Assembly: GCA_021292105.1 (NCBI GenBank)
Contig: CM037857.1
Coordinates: 38,111,114-38,175,113 of the forward strand
DNA length: 64,000 bases
Direction: 5' to 3'
DNA from: Anadara kagoshimensis
Lineage: Eukaryota > Mollusca > Bivalvia > Arcoida > Arcidae
Shown here: positions 46,801-55,032 of the stretch, in pieces
How positions within the stretch are numbered: position 1 is the first letter of the stretch
Layout: each line of letters opens with the position of its first letter
Notes under the pieces: generated by a model
Seen by the model: the letters and a program-made list of their open reading frames with translations, nothing else
The model's database searches: none
Told to the model about the DNA's origin: nothing
Made by a program: the position numbers and the translations under genes

Positions 46801-49800
46801 TGGCGACGTGTTTTCAATTTGTACTGAAAAGAAAAAAATAGCATAATTAAAATCATTCGCCATTTTAGTATCAAAATATATCTACATCAGAATTGATAGC
46901 CGTTGTTTCGTTGTGTTAACCATCTGTATGGTATAAGGTATGTTACTTTTATGATATGACTATAAATATCCTTCATTCTGATTGCTTCAGGTTGTCTTTA
47001 ATTCGATCTAATAAAATTCATATTTTATGAAGTCTCTCTTAAACATATTATTACTAGTATTACCGCGCGTTAAGTCGCGAGAGGGTAACAAAATGAACGC
47101 GGAACTGAAATTAGATATAGTCAAAACAAACATACTAATCTATGTCCGAATCACAATCCAGAAGCATAGTAAAAACTTTGGAACTGACAAGTTAGTTTAG
47201 ATGACAAGTTAGTTTAGATACGTGAACTTCCACCAGGGAAGTGAGGCCGGATGCTTCGGAAGGGTAAGCACCTCCTGTTTAGCTTGTTTAGTGTAATCAA
47301 AATTGTGTGAAAGGAACATGGAACTATAAGATTTCAAATATATCTAGGACAATCCTGGACACAAAGACATCAAACTTATCAACAATACTGTGATGACGGC
47401 CATAAAACTTTTTGAGGGCCTTCATAAGCCTGGGCTTGCAATATCTCCGAGTCAACAATTAATTTGCAAGTAGCCTATTTCGCTGTACAAAGTCCCCGTA
47501 GTGGGAACAATCTCTACCATAGCGTATTAGTTGGGTAACAAATACACCATAAGCAGGAGAAACCGGTATGTTGCTGCATAAAAAGGAAAGTTGACAATAG
47601 AAAAATTGAAGTCATCACGTTTGTCATAAAATTCCAAATGCAGCCTTTCGTGTGCGTCATAATTCAGGTAAACGTCTAAATATGAAGGAGAACTTGAGGA
47701 ATCAGTCGTGTCTTTTATTTCAAGCTCACTAGGATAGATGACATTCACAAAGTTTCCAAATTTAGAATTGTTATGAGACAGAACGTCATCTATATATCTA
47801 CATGTTGAGATGAATGAATTGGCGACAGTTTTCTCTAGATTTAACAAGGTTCTGCATAAATTCTGCTTCATAAAAATAAAGAAACAAATCAGCAAGCAAT
47901 GGTGCACAATTTGTACCCATTGGTATACTGATTGTTTGCTGAAAAACTATATTACCAAATACAACAAATATGTTATGTATATAGGAAATTTCCATTATTG
48001 GCTTGGGATTATTGCACGACCTGACGTATCAAGAAACCCAAAAGGTGCAATGTACGTCGTCCCAAAATTGTTGATAAGTATGATGTCTCTGTATCCAAAC
48101 TTATTATGGATATATTTGTCGTCGCATAGTTCCATGTTCTTTTCATTTCATTTTTCAATTTGATTACATGCGTGGCGGTTGTAGCCAGGAGGTGCTGACA
48201 CTTTTGGCGGTACCGGTCTCACTTCCCTAGTTGAAGTTCACTGGTTTAACTTGATTTGCCTGCATTTTTCAAAATTCTTATTTTGTTTTTGGTTTTGAAT
48301 TTGGACAGTTGATATGTTTGTTTTTGATTAATCAATATATCTGTGATTCACAATTTTTAACTGTGGTTTTATGAGAATATTTTTACCCTATTTTTGTTGA
48401 CAAATTTACTTACCAAATCTTTCTCATAATACAATTATCTATTTGATGTTTATAAATAATAAAAACATCTGTATATTATCTGTAGAACTTGTTTTAAAAA
48501 TATACGATTTAAAAAAATATGTACAACTGAACTTTTAAATTAAAAGTGATAATAGAATAAAAAGGATAAAAATAATACATATGTTAAATTATTACATAAA
48601 ACAAATTAAAATTAATATAACATTATGTCTATTAAATATTCTATCGTAATTACATTTACCTGTTGCAACGCCATTACAATTTTCTGAAAATAACAAAAAG
48701 TATAATAAAATGTTAATTATGCCTCAATAAAGCACAAAAATAGATATAAATATAACGAATAAGTAGCATTTTGGTTCTTTAGCCAGTTTATATACAACTT
48801 CCCTATGATATAGGATGATTATAAACGGATATCTGATAACACTTTTGTTTTAGGCAAAGTGTTTAGGGTTTCCTTCGCTTCCGAAGCTCCAGGCCTGATA
48901 TCCCCAGGCCTATTGGGGGTTCAGGTGTTTAACCTAATTTGTTAGTTTTGTTTGTGGGATTGTGATTTGAACATGAATTTACTAATCAAATACAGTTATC
49001 TTATTTAATTTAAAAACAAAAATCACTACTTTTATAGCAGTTATCTGTCACTCATCTTAACAATCGTTACAGATTGACCTTTTGTCATCCATATAACATA
49101 AATCGTTTGATGTTGAACATTAAATTTGGGCATTACATAGAAAATATGATCCACAATAAATCAACAGGAAGGTGTACATCCGTAAATAACTAGGCGGTAG
49201 GCATAACTTTTAAAAAGTAATATTTTTATTATTTGGTAAAATATGGTGGTGAAAAGCCGTAAAATCTTCTCGAAAGAGTGATATAGCATCAGAGAGGAAA
49301 ACTAAATAAAAGACAAATAAACTCGGAAACACAAAGGATGATAGACTATATACAAGGAGAATATAGTTATCAACAGTTATCCCTTTAAAAGTCAGTAATT
49401 TATTATGAAGTTATGTATGTAACGTAAATGTTTCTTTATAATCATTATTATATATGGAATATGTTTACCTGTTGTAACGCCACCAGTTGCTACTGGAAAT
49501 AAAAAGAAATAAATAAGAAAATTGTAATTAAACATCTCTTAAGGACCATTACATATGCACATAAACATATTTGCATATCGTAGCTAATATTTCTCAATAT
49601 CATTATAACTGATTCTATTAATTTTACAGCACTAGGCGGCTGTTTCGGGATAAAGATGTTGAAATGAGAAAAATAGAACCAAAATATATTTTACCAAACC
49701 CCCTAAGGAAAAATAATATAATCAATATTTGATGGATAACATAGCAGAACTTGTGCGGTCAAAAATAATCATTAAAAACCGAAAGGCCACACACCTACAA

Positions 49801-51116
49801 AGTTGATTGAAAGAGAACAGGAGTTGATACGATGTGCATAACACCTTTTATTTATCACCATCGATATCCGAGTACAGTATTAATACATGTATTGGACAAA
49901 TTGTCCGGACAAAATTGTGAAGCACGGGTGGAAGGACGGAGGGAATGCATAACTATCCCCTCGTTGAATACTCCACGGAGGAGATAAAATGAATGCTGAA
50001 CTAAATAGGAAATTTCAAAACATTATTAATCACTATTATCTCAGTAAACAAACATGTTTAAAGTTCTAAACACTAAGACTTGTGTTTGATTCCGTCTATA
50101 AAGTATTTTATTATTAATTGTCATTATTTTATTATGTAATGAATACGTTTACCTGCTACCGTTTCATCAAACTCCACTGAAAATAACAGAAATAAAATAA
50201 AATTGTTCTTATGTCTCATTTAAAGATAAAAATTAAAATTAAAAACAGTTTTTTGGTCTCCTAGTCACTTATATGAAACATATGTAACATATGAAACATA
50301 CATATGTGATGTTATAACATCGTTTATATATTCATTAAATTGGGATTGCACGTTGTTGTAAGAGAGTTATCATCGACAGTTACTTAATTATAAATAAACA
50401 ACTTGCTATATTCAAGGATTATTCGCCTGTCTTGAAACGGGGCATCGGTTTCCGAAGTTCTGTGTGAGACATTCGAGCAAAACAATAAAATGTTTGAGCG
50501 ACAACAAATTGGAGAATTCGGCGACATATTTTGTAAGGAAGATGAGAATTTGGTAGTCCAGTTCTAGATCTATTCGATTTGCCTACATATTACTTGTTTA
50601 ATTAAACTAATAACTAAGTACTTTATTGACATGTGCTACTTTTGTATTGTTATGAATATGAACATTGAGTTTAAAAATAGCAGAGAGAACAATGTAGTAG
50701 TAGAACTGTGTACATGGAATCTATAATCTTCGATATGATTGCATACAGTAAAGACCTTAAGTTTAACACTAAACTGTCGAATTCTGCAGTTCAGTCGGCC
50801 CCTCGTTAGCTATGCATCAGAAGCTTGTCGGTAACTAGCTATCTATATCTCGGCCACTTTGCAGCAATCGTGTTAGTTCAATGTTAGACTTTTAACGAGT
50901 CTGTACTACCACTTAACATATTACCACAAAGTTTCATTTCAGTAAAGTATTAAAAACATTATTTTCGTTATTTGTCATATTTTTATTTTTTGAATTTTAC
51001 ATTGGATCTGGAGAATAATAAACGCACATACCTTTTTGGTGTTCAATGGTAATTTTAAACGACACCACACTCTCTGTTACCACAATCAGTAAAACTGTTG
51101 ATAGTATAAATTTCAT
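34819..51116 (-). CDS. Secreted Thr/Asp-rich protein encoded by a 20-microexon array
   Basis: The central gene of the window. The first coding exon (51116-51032) gives a signal peptide. Twenty exons of 24 nt (seven) or 27 nt (thirteen) follow down to 34819, each bounded by a pyrimidine-rich acceptor (typically attttcag) and a GT donor (typically gtaaac). All are phase 1-1, so each adds eight or nine residues without shifting the frame. The deduced product to that point is about 201 residues: signal peptide, nine linker residues, then variants of VAATDDTTT, acidic and Thr-rich with one cysteine (microexon 3). The family is not recognised. Plausible roles are a mucin-like or mineral-binding secreted protein, or an acidic propeptide for a C-terminal mature peptide. 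Introns of 132 to 3935 nt share homologous flanks, so exon plus intron was duplicated as a unit. The 3' end is unresolved: no convincing in-phase stop exon was proven below 34819. Confidence 0.87.
35239..35265 (-). CDS. Microexon 19 (27 nt)
   Basis: Encodes ATESGDTTT. Its downstream flank is the paralogous empty site for the 3.2 kb insertion. Confidence 0.84.
35608..35893 (+). repeat. Dispersed repeat family A, full-length copy in the array
   Basis: From AAGTTTTATGGCCGTCATCA to AAGTATGTTTGTTTTTGATA. It is among the least diverged copies and lies in the intron between microexons 18 and 19. Confidence 0.88.
36530..36835 (-). repeat. Dispersed repeat family A nested in the 3.2 kb element
   Basis: A reverse copy with CCAGGGTAATTTTGGATACA and GGGACGTCAAATATA; the centre is partly diverged. 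Confidence 0.8.
36930..37312 (-). pseudogene. Reverse-transcriptase fragment nested in the 3.2 kb element
   Basis: The minus strand reads TNCAALLADLFLYSYEAEFI, the palm segment before the catalytic loop. In another frame, further downstream, PFLCNNIPVFLPYVVFVSQ is the post-catalytic segment. The catalytic Asp-Asp loop itself is lost and the frame is broken repeatedly. Confidence 0.7.
37530..38225. repeat. Dispersed element with CACCTGA ends
   Basis: Starts near GACCCAGGGGCATTAACGTT and ends CATCGCAATAGCTCACCTGA. It contains several TGACCTTGACC blocks. A related start lies at 18903. Confidence 0.6.
39201..39227 (-). CDS. Microexon 18 (27 nt)
   Basis: Encodes VAATDDTTA. Its donor lies only about 20 nt from the end of the 3.2 kb inserted element (35945-39181). 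Confidence 0.86.
39372..39552 (+). repeat. Dispersed repeat family A, 3' two thirds
   Basis: ACTCGTGGCGTCTGTAGCTA through CATGGTTGTGTTTTTAT, between microexons 17 and 18. Confidence 0.8.
40205..40231 (-). CDS. Microexon 17 (27 nt)
   Basis: Encodes VAATVDTTT. Confidence 0.88.
40394..40417 (-). CDS. Microexon 16 (24 nt)
   Basis: Encodes VAEIDDTT. Confidence 0.85.
40608..40631 (-). CDS. Microexon 15 (24 nt)
   Basis: Encodes VAATEDTT: the 27-nt form minus one ACA codon. Confidence 0.88.
41141..41167 (-). CDS. Microexon 14 (27 nt)
   Basis: Encodes VAATEDTTT with different synonymous codons. The intron before it, 132 nt, is the shortest in the gene. Confidence 0.88.
41300..41326 (-). CDS. Microexon 13 (27 nt)
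   Basis: Encodes VAATEDTTT. Confidence 0.88.
41811..41837 (-). CDS. Microexon 12 (27 nt)
   Basis: Encodes AAETADTTT. It follows a 1880-nt intron that holds the hairpin-rich segment 42404-43100. Confidence 0.86.
42404..43100. other. Hairpin-rich, GC-richer insert in an array intron
   Basis: A perfect palindrome GTATCAGGCA-TT-TGCCTGATAC (42404-42425) near one side. A nested hairpin (ATCACGAC...GCCGCTCAGCGGC...GTCGTGAT, 43055-43087) followed by a duplicated CATGGAAACAAGA lies near the other. Probably a mobile insertion, but its ends are not clear. Confidence 0.45.
43718..43744 (-). CDS. Microexon 11 (27 nt)
   Basis: Encodes the consensus VAATDDTTT. Donor ACAG|gtaaag. Confidence 0.9.
44120..44146 (-). 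CDS. Microexon 10 (27 nt)
   Basis: Encodes EAATDVTTT. The donor is the weakest of the series (ACTG|gtattt), so inclusion may vary. Confidence 0.8.
44620..44646 (-). CDS. Microexon 9 (27 nt)
   Basis: Encodes the consensus VAATDDTTT. Confidence 0.9.
45029..45055 (-). CDS. Microexon 8 (27 nt)
   Basis: Encodes VAAADDTTT. A (GT)n tract lies just beyond its donor. Confidence 0.88.
45551..45577 (-). CDS. Microexon 7 (27 nt)
   Basis: Encodes VATTDDITT. Separated from microexon 6 by only 194 nt. Confidence 0.87.
45772..45798 (-). CDS. Microexon 6 (27 nt)
   Basis: Encodes EAPTDETTT. The first base pair of the exon is AA rather than TA, so the split codon is Glu and the tandem acceptor is lost. Confidence 0.87.
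46387..46413 (-). CDS. Microexon 5 (27 nt)
   Basis: Encodes VAGIGDTST. The first 27-nt member in transcript order. Confidence 0.86.
46505..46640 (-). repeat. Dispersed repeat family B, reverse copy
   Basis: CAGACGGTCGTTTCGGAATA and CCTAATCAGTATTTC identify it. A shorter scrap is near 49630-49700. Confidence 0.65.
46800..46823 (-). CDS. Microexon 4 (24 nt)
   Basis: Encodes VQIENTSP, with an NTS glycosylation sequon. Acceptor ttttcttttcag, donor CCAG|gtaaac. Confidence 0.82.
47125..47412 (-). repeat. Dispersed repeat family A, full-length reverse copy
   Basis: All blocks are in order. A 17-base ACAAGTTAGTTTAGA(T) duplication lies inside near 47190-47220. Confidence 0.88.
47526..47995 (-). 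pseudogene. Reverse-transcriptase fragment with intact catalytic loop
   Basis: The minus strand carries IPMGTNCAPLLADLFLY, then CRYIDDVL (the (F/Y)-X-D-D catalytic motif), then DKRDDFNFSIVNFPF. These lie in two overlapping frames, and a single-base loss after NFPF shifts the rest (FLCSNIPVSPAYGVFVTQLI) out of frame. It belongs to the same retroelement family as the pieces at 5540, 27080 and 36930, possibly Penelope-like; the class is uncertain. Confidence 0.75.
48063..48330 (+). repeat. Dispersed repeat family A
   Basis: A forward copy with TTGTTGATAAGTATGATGTC, GCGTGGCGGTTGTAGCC and TATGTTTGTTTTTGATTA. Confidence 0.8.
48660..48683 (-). CDS. Microexon 3 (24 nt)
   Basis: Encodes ENCNGVAT, the only array member with a cysteine. 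Acceptor tgttattttcag, donor ACAG|gtaaat. Confidence 0.8.
48855..48985 (+). repeat. Dispersed repeat family A, diverged 3' part
   Basis: Weak match from CTTCCGAAGCTCCAGGCCTG to GGGATTGTGATTTGAACATG. Confidence 0.55.
49469..49492 (-). CDS. Microexon 2 (24 nt)
   Basis: Encodes VATGGVTT. Acceptor tttatttccag, donor ACAG|gtaaac. Confidence 0.85.
50153..50176 (-). CDS. Microexon 1 (24 nt)
   Basis: Encodes VEFDETVA in phase 1-1. Acceptor ttattttcag, donor GCAG|gtaaac. One of the diverged 5' members. Confidence 0.82.
51032..51116 (-). CDS. Microexon gene, signal-peptide exon
   Basis: 85 nt, ATG to donor AAAAAG|gtatgt, leaving one base (phase 1). It encodes MKFILSTVLLIVVTESVVS, a good signal peptide, then FKITIEHQK. 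The ATG directly follows an acceptor (ttacatttttcag|ATG), which implies an upstream non-coding exon. Confidence 0.88.
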
Positions 51117-51380
51117 CTGAAAAATGTAATTATAATTTATAGTTCAGTAATGCATACATTCTCAGAAATTTGACTAAATTATGCAATTAGCAATAAATAT
51201 ACAATAAAGCCTTATGTTAATACCAATAACACCTAAACAATATGATATTGTAAGTCAAATGATCTTTATGTCCTCTCTAAACCGCTTTTTGGATGCATTT
51301 TATGATTAAATTCAAAAAGTGGTATATGACATTTATATATTGAAAGATGTCATTTTGCGTTAAAATATTAAGAAAGATAC

Positions 51381-51420
51381 CTTGAAATAGTGATCTTATT
51401 GAACTAGTGGTATTTATATA
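51381..51420 (-). promoter_or_regulatory. Putative TATA box and non-coding first exon of the microexon gene
   Basis: TATATAAATA on the minus strand (51420-51411) lies about 30 bases before TTTCAAG|gtatct, a good donor at 51381. The intron would end at the acceptor just before the ATG at 51116. The TATA region resembles the end of MITE P. Confidence 0.5.
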
Positions 51421-52030
51421 CAGGTGGGCGTTATATCAAGTTTAACTGTACAATCTATTTATTCTTTTTAAGCTGACAATAGTGCTGTTGAGACCGATTT
51501 CATCAATATTTACCTTCAAACTTTGTATCATTCAACCTATATTGGATCCCAATATCAACACAATACTATGTACTATAGTATTCCTTTCAGATCCTCAGCA
51601 CCAGCTCTAGTTATCTTTTAATGCTCATGCATATACTTAAATATGCTTAAGTCACATCTGTTAGTGCGCTGTCGCGTCAGAAAAAACCACCTTGCATAAA
51701 GAACAATTGGTCTACATGTTGAACAGCAGTTGCATGTTTGAGAAAAACAAAAGAACATTAGTTTGCTTTACATTTATCATGGACATATGTTGTGGTCAGA
51801 GACAATGAACAATGGTCAATATTTTACTCTCATGCTCAGTTTGAACCGGTATGTATGTGATTTATTGATAAATGGCACAAATACTCCATTGACCACACGA
51901 CGATCATTATTCATCAAAGATAAGTTTAACATAGGTTAATTTAAAAACTGTGTTTTATGATTGAATAGTGATTGGATAAGTATATCAACCTTAACTTAGC
52001 CCGGATCTTTGAAAGTCAGTCATTAATACT

Positions 52031-52213
52031 CACAGTCCAACCTGCCTTAAAGGCCATATCTATATAAGGGTCACCTGCTCATAAAGGCCAGTAGATCTGT
52101 ATCCCAATTGTTCTTTATTCATATTATTTGAACCTGTATATAAAGATCACCTGCACACAAAGGCCACTTTTACTGATTCCCTTTGGTGGCCTTTATAGAC
52201 AGGTTTGACTGTA
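52031..52213. mobile_element. MITE P, copy 2 (inverse orientation)
   Basis: Ends ACAGTCCAACCTG and CAGGTTTGACTGTA, with the GGCCTTTATA blocks inside. Confidence 0.88.
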
Positions 52214-52580
52214 TATATATATATAAGTTTAATTTTACGGGTTTTCTTGTCAAAAAATAACAATCTCTCCTCCCTCGGATTGCTGTCGTACTCAATTTTA
52301 AAGCCTGGACACCTAATGACATGTCCCATATCTAATTCAGCGAAGATAAGCGATCTTGAGATGACATATTATTTGTGGTAATAACGTTGGTTGATATGGT
52401 TTTTTCAGATTTACAACTGAAGAAAATGACAGAAATAAACTTTTATATTTGTGTATATATTGTTGATATTGAATAAAACTTTTTTAAATCGCACGAAACA
52501 AATAAACATCAGGCAAGTACACAAATAACTTATCGAATTTCTGACCGTGTTGTAAACACGAGATGGTCTTAATGTTAAAC

Positions 52581-52583
52581 TCT

Positions 52584-52642
<59 letters not shown>
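52581..52642. repeat. (CT)n microsatellite
   Basis: A CT run with one CTCC interruption, followed by TCAGTAG. Confidence 0.97.
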
Positions 52643-52645
<3 letters not shown>

Positions 52646-52924
52646 AGTTGTTAACCAAACGCTAGAAAGAATTTTCTATCTTTCGTGTCACTAGAGTTTT
52701 TAATCTACAATGGTATTTAAATGGTTCAAGATCAATTTTTTTTTCATTTACCAGCACAAACAAGTATCTGAATTCCTGAAACCCCATTGTTCAACCAAGT
52801 TTAGCTTTTTAGTGAACTAATTTAGCGTATTCTTCAATCTTCATCAAATGCAAATCAAAATTTTTCTCTGATCTGCACGAGAGATAGGCATGGATGTGTT
52901 TCAATCATTACAGATAGATTATTT

Positions 52925-53145
52925 TGGCTCTGAAATATCAAACGCACATGTTCTTTTCACTTAATTTCGATTACATGTACACGCTGTGGGTGCAGCTAGC
53001 TAAACAGGAGATGCTTATCCTTCGGGATATCCGGCATCACTTCCCTGTTGGAAGTTCATGTGTTTAACCTAACTTGACAATTTCAAAGTTTTTACTTTGC
53101 TTCTGGATTGTGATTCGGACATACGTTAGTATGTTTGTTTTTGAC
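52925..53145 (+). repeat. Dispersed repeat family A
   Basis: A forward copy lacking the first 60 bases, ending TAGTATGTTTGTTTTTGACT. Confidence 0.82.
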
Positions 53146-54830
53146 TGGACTGAAGCCCGAATCATTCATCCGGCTAATTGAATCCTGTTAGCTTTAATCG
53201 CTTTCCGAAATTTTTGTACCTCTGTCCTTTAATTTATATTCTTCTACTCTGAATTTTCAGTTAAAACGTTATATATTATCATTCAAGTAACGTATAAGAC
53301 AGTATATTTTGATGCTTTTTCCATAGTCTTTGACTTGTGAAATTAAATTTTCAGCCCGTTTGGCAAGGTACTGTAATGGAGAACAAGAAACGTTTATAAT
53401 TGCATCTCTCTGGGCAATTCAAGCATGATTTCATAATTTCTCAGTCTTGTATTAGCAACTCCTTACCTGTTACCACAGAAAACATAACAGTAGCCAATTC
53501 GTCCATTCCAAACACATACGCGCTAACAAACTTTGCGGATTGGGATTTAATTTAAATTCGAAAATATTTTATTCAAGAAAAATTACTTCAAAATGATTGA
53601 ACAGCTTGCATTGCCTATTTTGGTCCTTTGCTAACAGATTGGGGTTTTCATTTTATCCGGACATATCTAAAAAACAGAAAATTCCAGAAGGCACTGTTAA
53701 CATCATTTAACATTATCTGAACATCCTAAAGAAATTACTCAAAGCAGCGACAAACAATGGATGGTCTGTTTAAGAAAAAATCAAATTGCCGGTGGTATAT
53801 CGTCGAAATAGTCGAATAATACACGGGCCGGAGTTCACATGCGGGAGAATACATCACAAGGTGCTTTGCTCAATGTTCAACAGCTTTTAATCCACGCCAG
53901 GCTGTCATACCTGCAAATTTAGCTAAATGGATAAAGACTTTATTGAGGCAACCAGGTGTTGAAATCTCCGTGTACTGTGTACTACATAGAACTAGAACAG
54001 CTTCTGCTTCGGTGACCAGCACAACTGGATTGAATATCTACTCTGTCCTTAAATGTATTATGTTGGATGGACAAATGATTGTACTTTTTGCAAGTTTCGA
54101 AAACCAGGAACTAGACAATCTTTAACAGAAACACTTAGTCAATATTTTATAATTACAGATTTGACAGCATGGTTAGTTTATTATATGACCTACGATTTTG
54201 TCGTTTCAGTGATTGACCGAGAACGCGTTTGACAAGGCTGATAAATCTATATGTCCACAGCGGAAAACTTAGTGAAACGCGACGTTGTGACGCAACATTG
54301 AGAAAAAATAGCAAAGGACACTTCTAATGAATGAACTTTATCATGTTTTGTTATTTTAATAACAGTTACAATTAACTCTATATAAAATCGATAAAAATGA
54401 CAGTTCGTTGTGTTTGAAATAAATGTTCTATTTCTCTGTTGAAGTTACTATAAATCATGGTGACATTCATCCCCGATTTACCAGTTCTACGGCGGTTATT
54501 TGTAATCTGATCAAGTTAAAAATTATTAATATGGCAGTTTTTTCAAATTGTTATACAGATTACATGTATTATTTAATTGTAATTTTTCCTGATTCGTGAT
54601 GAAAATAATGTTTCATACTGAGAAAACAAGACCCTGAACTAATATTGCCAGATCCGCGACTTATGATTTAGTAATAGATAAAAAGAAAAGATGGATATCC
54701 GATGAGTGATGTGGTCGAATAATTTGTATAGAATTGGTAACGTAGTAATCCAGATTCCATTTTAACCAGTAAACCAAATTTAATCGTTTATATAATGCGC
54801 TTTAAAAAAATCTTCCAACCCACACTCTAT
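53146..54830. other. Intergenic, nothing recognised
   Basis: No exon-like frame with splice support and no named repeat. The plus frame at 53943-54125 has no features that suggest coding. Confidence 0.5.
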
Positions 54831-54901
54831 CTATTCCGGATCGTTCCGTTTTCCAATTGAATATTATAATAATTTACTAACATCCGGTTTCTTCAAAAAG
54901 C
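54830..54901 (+). promoter_or_regulatory. Possible TATA-less MRPL43 promoter
   Basis: Two ETS-like cores (TTCCGGAT near 54835 and CATCCGGTTTC near 54880) sit just before the start codon and no TATA box is evident, as is common for nuclear genes of mitochondrial proteins. Inferred only. Confidence 0.3.
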
Positions 54902-55032
54902 ATGACCCACAGTACTATTCCAAGTGCATTTCTTAAAAATGTACTGCATAACGGTCTTGGTCGCTATGTTTGTCAACTACAGAGAGTAACTCTAAGTTTT
55001 TGCAAATCCCATGCAAGTAGTAGGGGCATGAG
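54902..55032 (+). CDS. MRPL43: MRPL43 exon 1
   Basis: Starts at ATG (54902) and runs 43 codons plus two bases to donor ATGAG|gtaagg. It holds the conserved LHNGLGRYV segment. Confidence 0.94.

Noticed and set aside
47810-48163. 117-codon plus-strand frame
   Set aside because: It is the antisense shadow of the reverse-transcriptase fragment and runs into a family A repeat.
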